Part shown: positions 5,854-6,387 of the stretch, piece after piece
How positions within the stretch are numbered: position 1 is the stretch's first letter
How the letters are laid out: the number at the start of each line of letters is the position of its first letter
Assembly (NCBI GenBank): GCA_025353235.1
Contig: JANXQZ010000183.1
Span: 1 to 6,387, forward strand
Length of the DNA stretch: 6,387 nucleotides
Reading direction: 5' to 3'
From: Bryobacterales bacterium
GTDB lineage: Bacteria; Acidobacteriota; Terriglobia; Bryobacterales; Bryobacteraceae
Notes under the pieces: generated by a model
What the model was told of the DNA's origin: nothing
Seen by the model: only the letters and a program-made list of their open reading frames with translations
The model's database searches: none
Program-made: the position numbers and the translations under genes

Positions 5854-6387
5854 TCATTTCAACTCATTGCTCCGCGCGAACGATCCCGAAATCCTGCTCT
5901 TCAAGTGTTTTACAGCCCTATGAAGCCTTACGTTCAGACCGCCTGGACTCACGCCAAGTTCAAGCGCCATTTCACGCCGATTGCGTTGCTCCAGGTAAAT
6001 CTTTTCGATTAATTTTCGATCTTCCTCGCCGAGCTTGGAGAGTTCGTCCTTGAGAATCGTCCGAAGCTCTTCATCGTTCAAGAGATCTTCGATCAAAGGC
6101 CGCTCATCTCTGGGCTCGGGGCTGTCCGGCGTGAGGCCTTGCACGCGCGAATTGTCCTTGCGGTATTCCTGCGTCACTTTTCCACAGACTCCGCGAACGA
6201 ATGCCCCGAATCGTTCGGGCTCGCGCACCTGCTCCCGATCAACCAGCTGGATCACGCGATAGAGCGTCTCGTTTCTAACGTCCTCCACTGCGGCGTGATT
6301 TTTGAAAGCGTAGCGGAGTTTGGCTTCAAGCATCGGCGTGAAGAAAAAGACAAAACGTGTGCAAGTAGCCGCGTCGCGCTGCCTCAA
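5854..6387 (-). CDS. ECF-type sigma-70 family factor (5' end outside the window)
   Basis: The visible 177 codons encode an ECF-like sigma factor. Region 2, which binds core polymerase and the -10 element, spans about 1-78, with VEDVRNETLYRVIQLV (34-49) as the region 2.2-like segment and RFGAFVRGVCGKVTQEYRK as region 2.3/2.4. A variable acidic linker covers 79-105. Region 4, which reads the -35 element, is about 107-168, with LSKLGEEDRKLIEKIYLEQ and the helix-turn-helix RREMALELGVSPGGLNVRLHRAVKHLKS. The codon at the window edge is TTG, but the reading frame is simply open there. The start of a typical region 2 (LRQRDAAT...) suggests a few to about 20 residues are missing, so this is a partial gene. 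It is followed by its probable anti-sigma factor and heads the TPR-CHAT operon. Genes of this type often regulate themselves; the promoter lies outside the window. Confidence 0.88.
   Translation of the reverse strand: MRQRDAATCTRFVFFFTPMLEAKLRYAFKNHAAVEDVRNETLYRVIQLVDREQVREPERFGAFVRGVCGKVTQEYRKDNSRVQGLTPDSPEPRDERPLIEDLLNDEELRTILKDELSKLGEEDRKLIEKIYLEQRNRREMALELGVSPGGLNVRLHRAVKHLKSRISGSFARSNELK

Noticed and set aside
6385..6387. TTG at the window edge as the true sigma-factor start
   Set aside because: It is simply the last complete codon in the window. The protein there begins inside region 2, so the real start is most likely beyond the edge.

Overview
The window looks like a chromosomal segment of a GC-rich Gram-negative soil-type bacterium. 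The best guess is Acidobacteriota (class Terriglobia or a relative). This rests on the combination of an ECF sigma factor, a zinc-finger anti-sigma factor and a TPR-CHAT protein, two predicted lipoproteins, and the general look of the proteins. It is an inference; no rRNA or other taxonomic marker is present. No tRNA, rRNA, CRISPR array, transposase or phage gene was seen.

Left part, 1-1862. The window opens with a 90-nt intergenic element (23-112) made of four perfect hairpins packed inside an outer stem. Next comes a small minus-strand gene (155-406) for a membrane-anchored coiled-coil protein whose coding DNA contains a 21-bp tandem repeat. A 40-bp divergent region with a -10-like box on each strand separates it from two plus-strand genes 18 bp apart. 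The first is a small lipoprotein of unknown function (447-914). The second (933-1862) is an ABC-type nucleotide-binding domain fused to a Wzt-like C-terminal carbohydrate-binding domain. Its ATPase half is strongly degenerate: the Walker A lysine and the catalytic glutamate are replaced, and the Q-loop and signature region are deleted.

Right part, 1850-6387, minus strand. Four genes read right to left as one apparent operon: an ECF sigma factor cut by the window edge (5854-6387), a membrane-spanning zf-HC2 anti-sigma factor (5160-5810), a 271-residue protein tentatively like the choice-of-anchor P family (4334-5149), and an 816-residue predicted lipoprotein with TPR repeats and a C-terminal CHAT (caspase-like) domain with an intact His/Cys pair (1850-4300). 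Gaps are 43, 10 and 33 nt. The last gene converges on the ABC-like gene and overlaps its 3' end by 13 bp.

Working model (inference): the sigma/anti-sigma pair senses an envelope signal through the extracytoplasmic beta-rich part of the anti-sigma factor and controls its own operon. The output of the operon is an exported, membrane-tethered TPR-CHAT protein plus its 271-residue companion. Whether the CHAT domain is an active protease, and whether the anti-sigma factor or the companion is a substrate, cannot be decided from sequence. There is no gene-free stretch longer than 300 bases; 1-22 and 113-154 show nothing recognisable.
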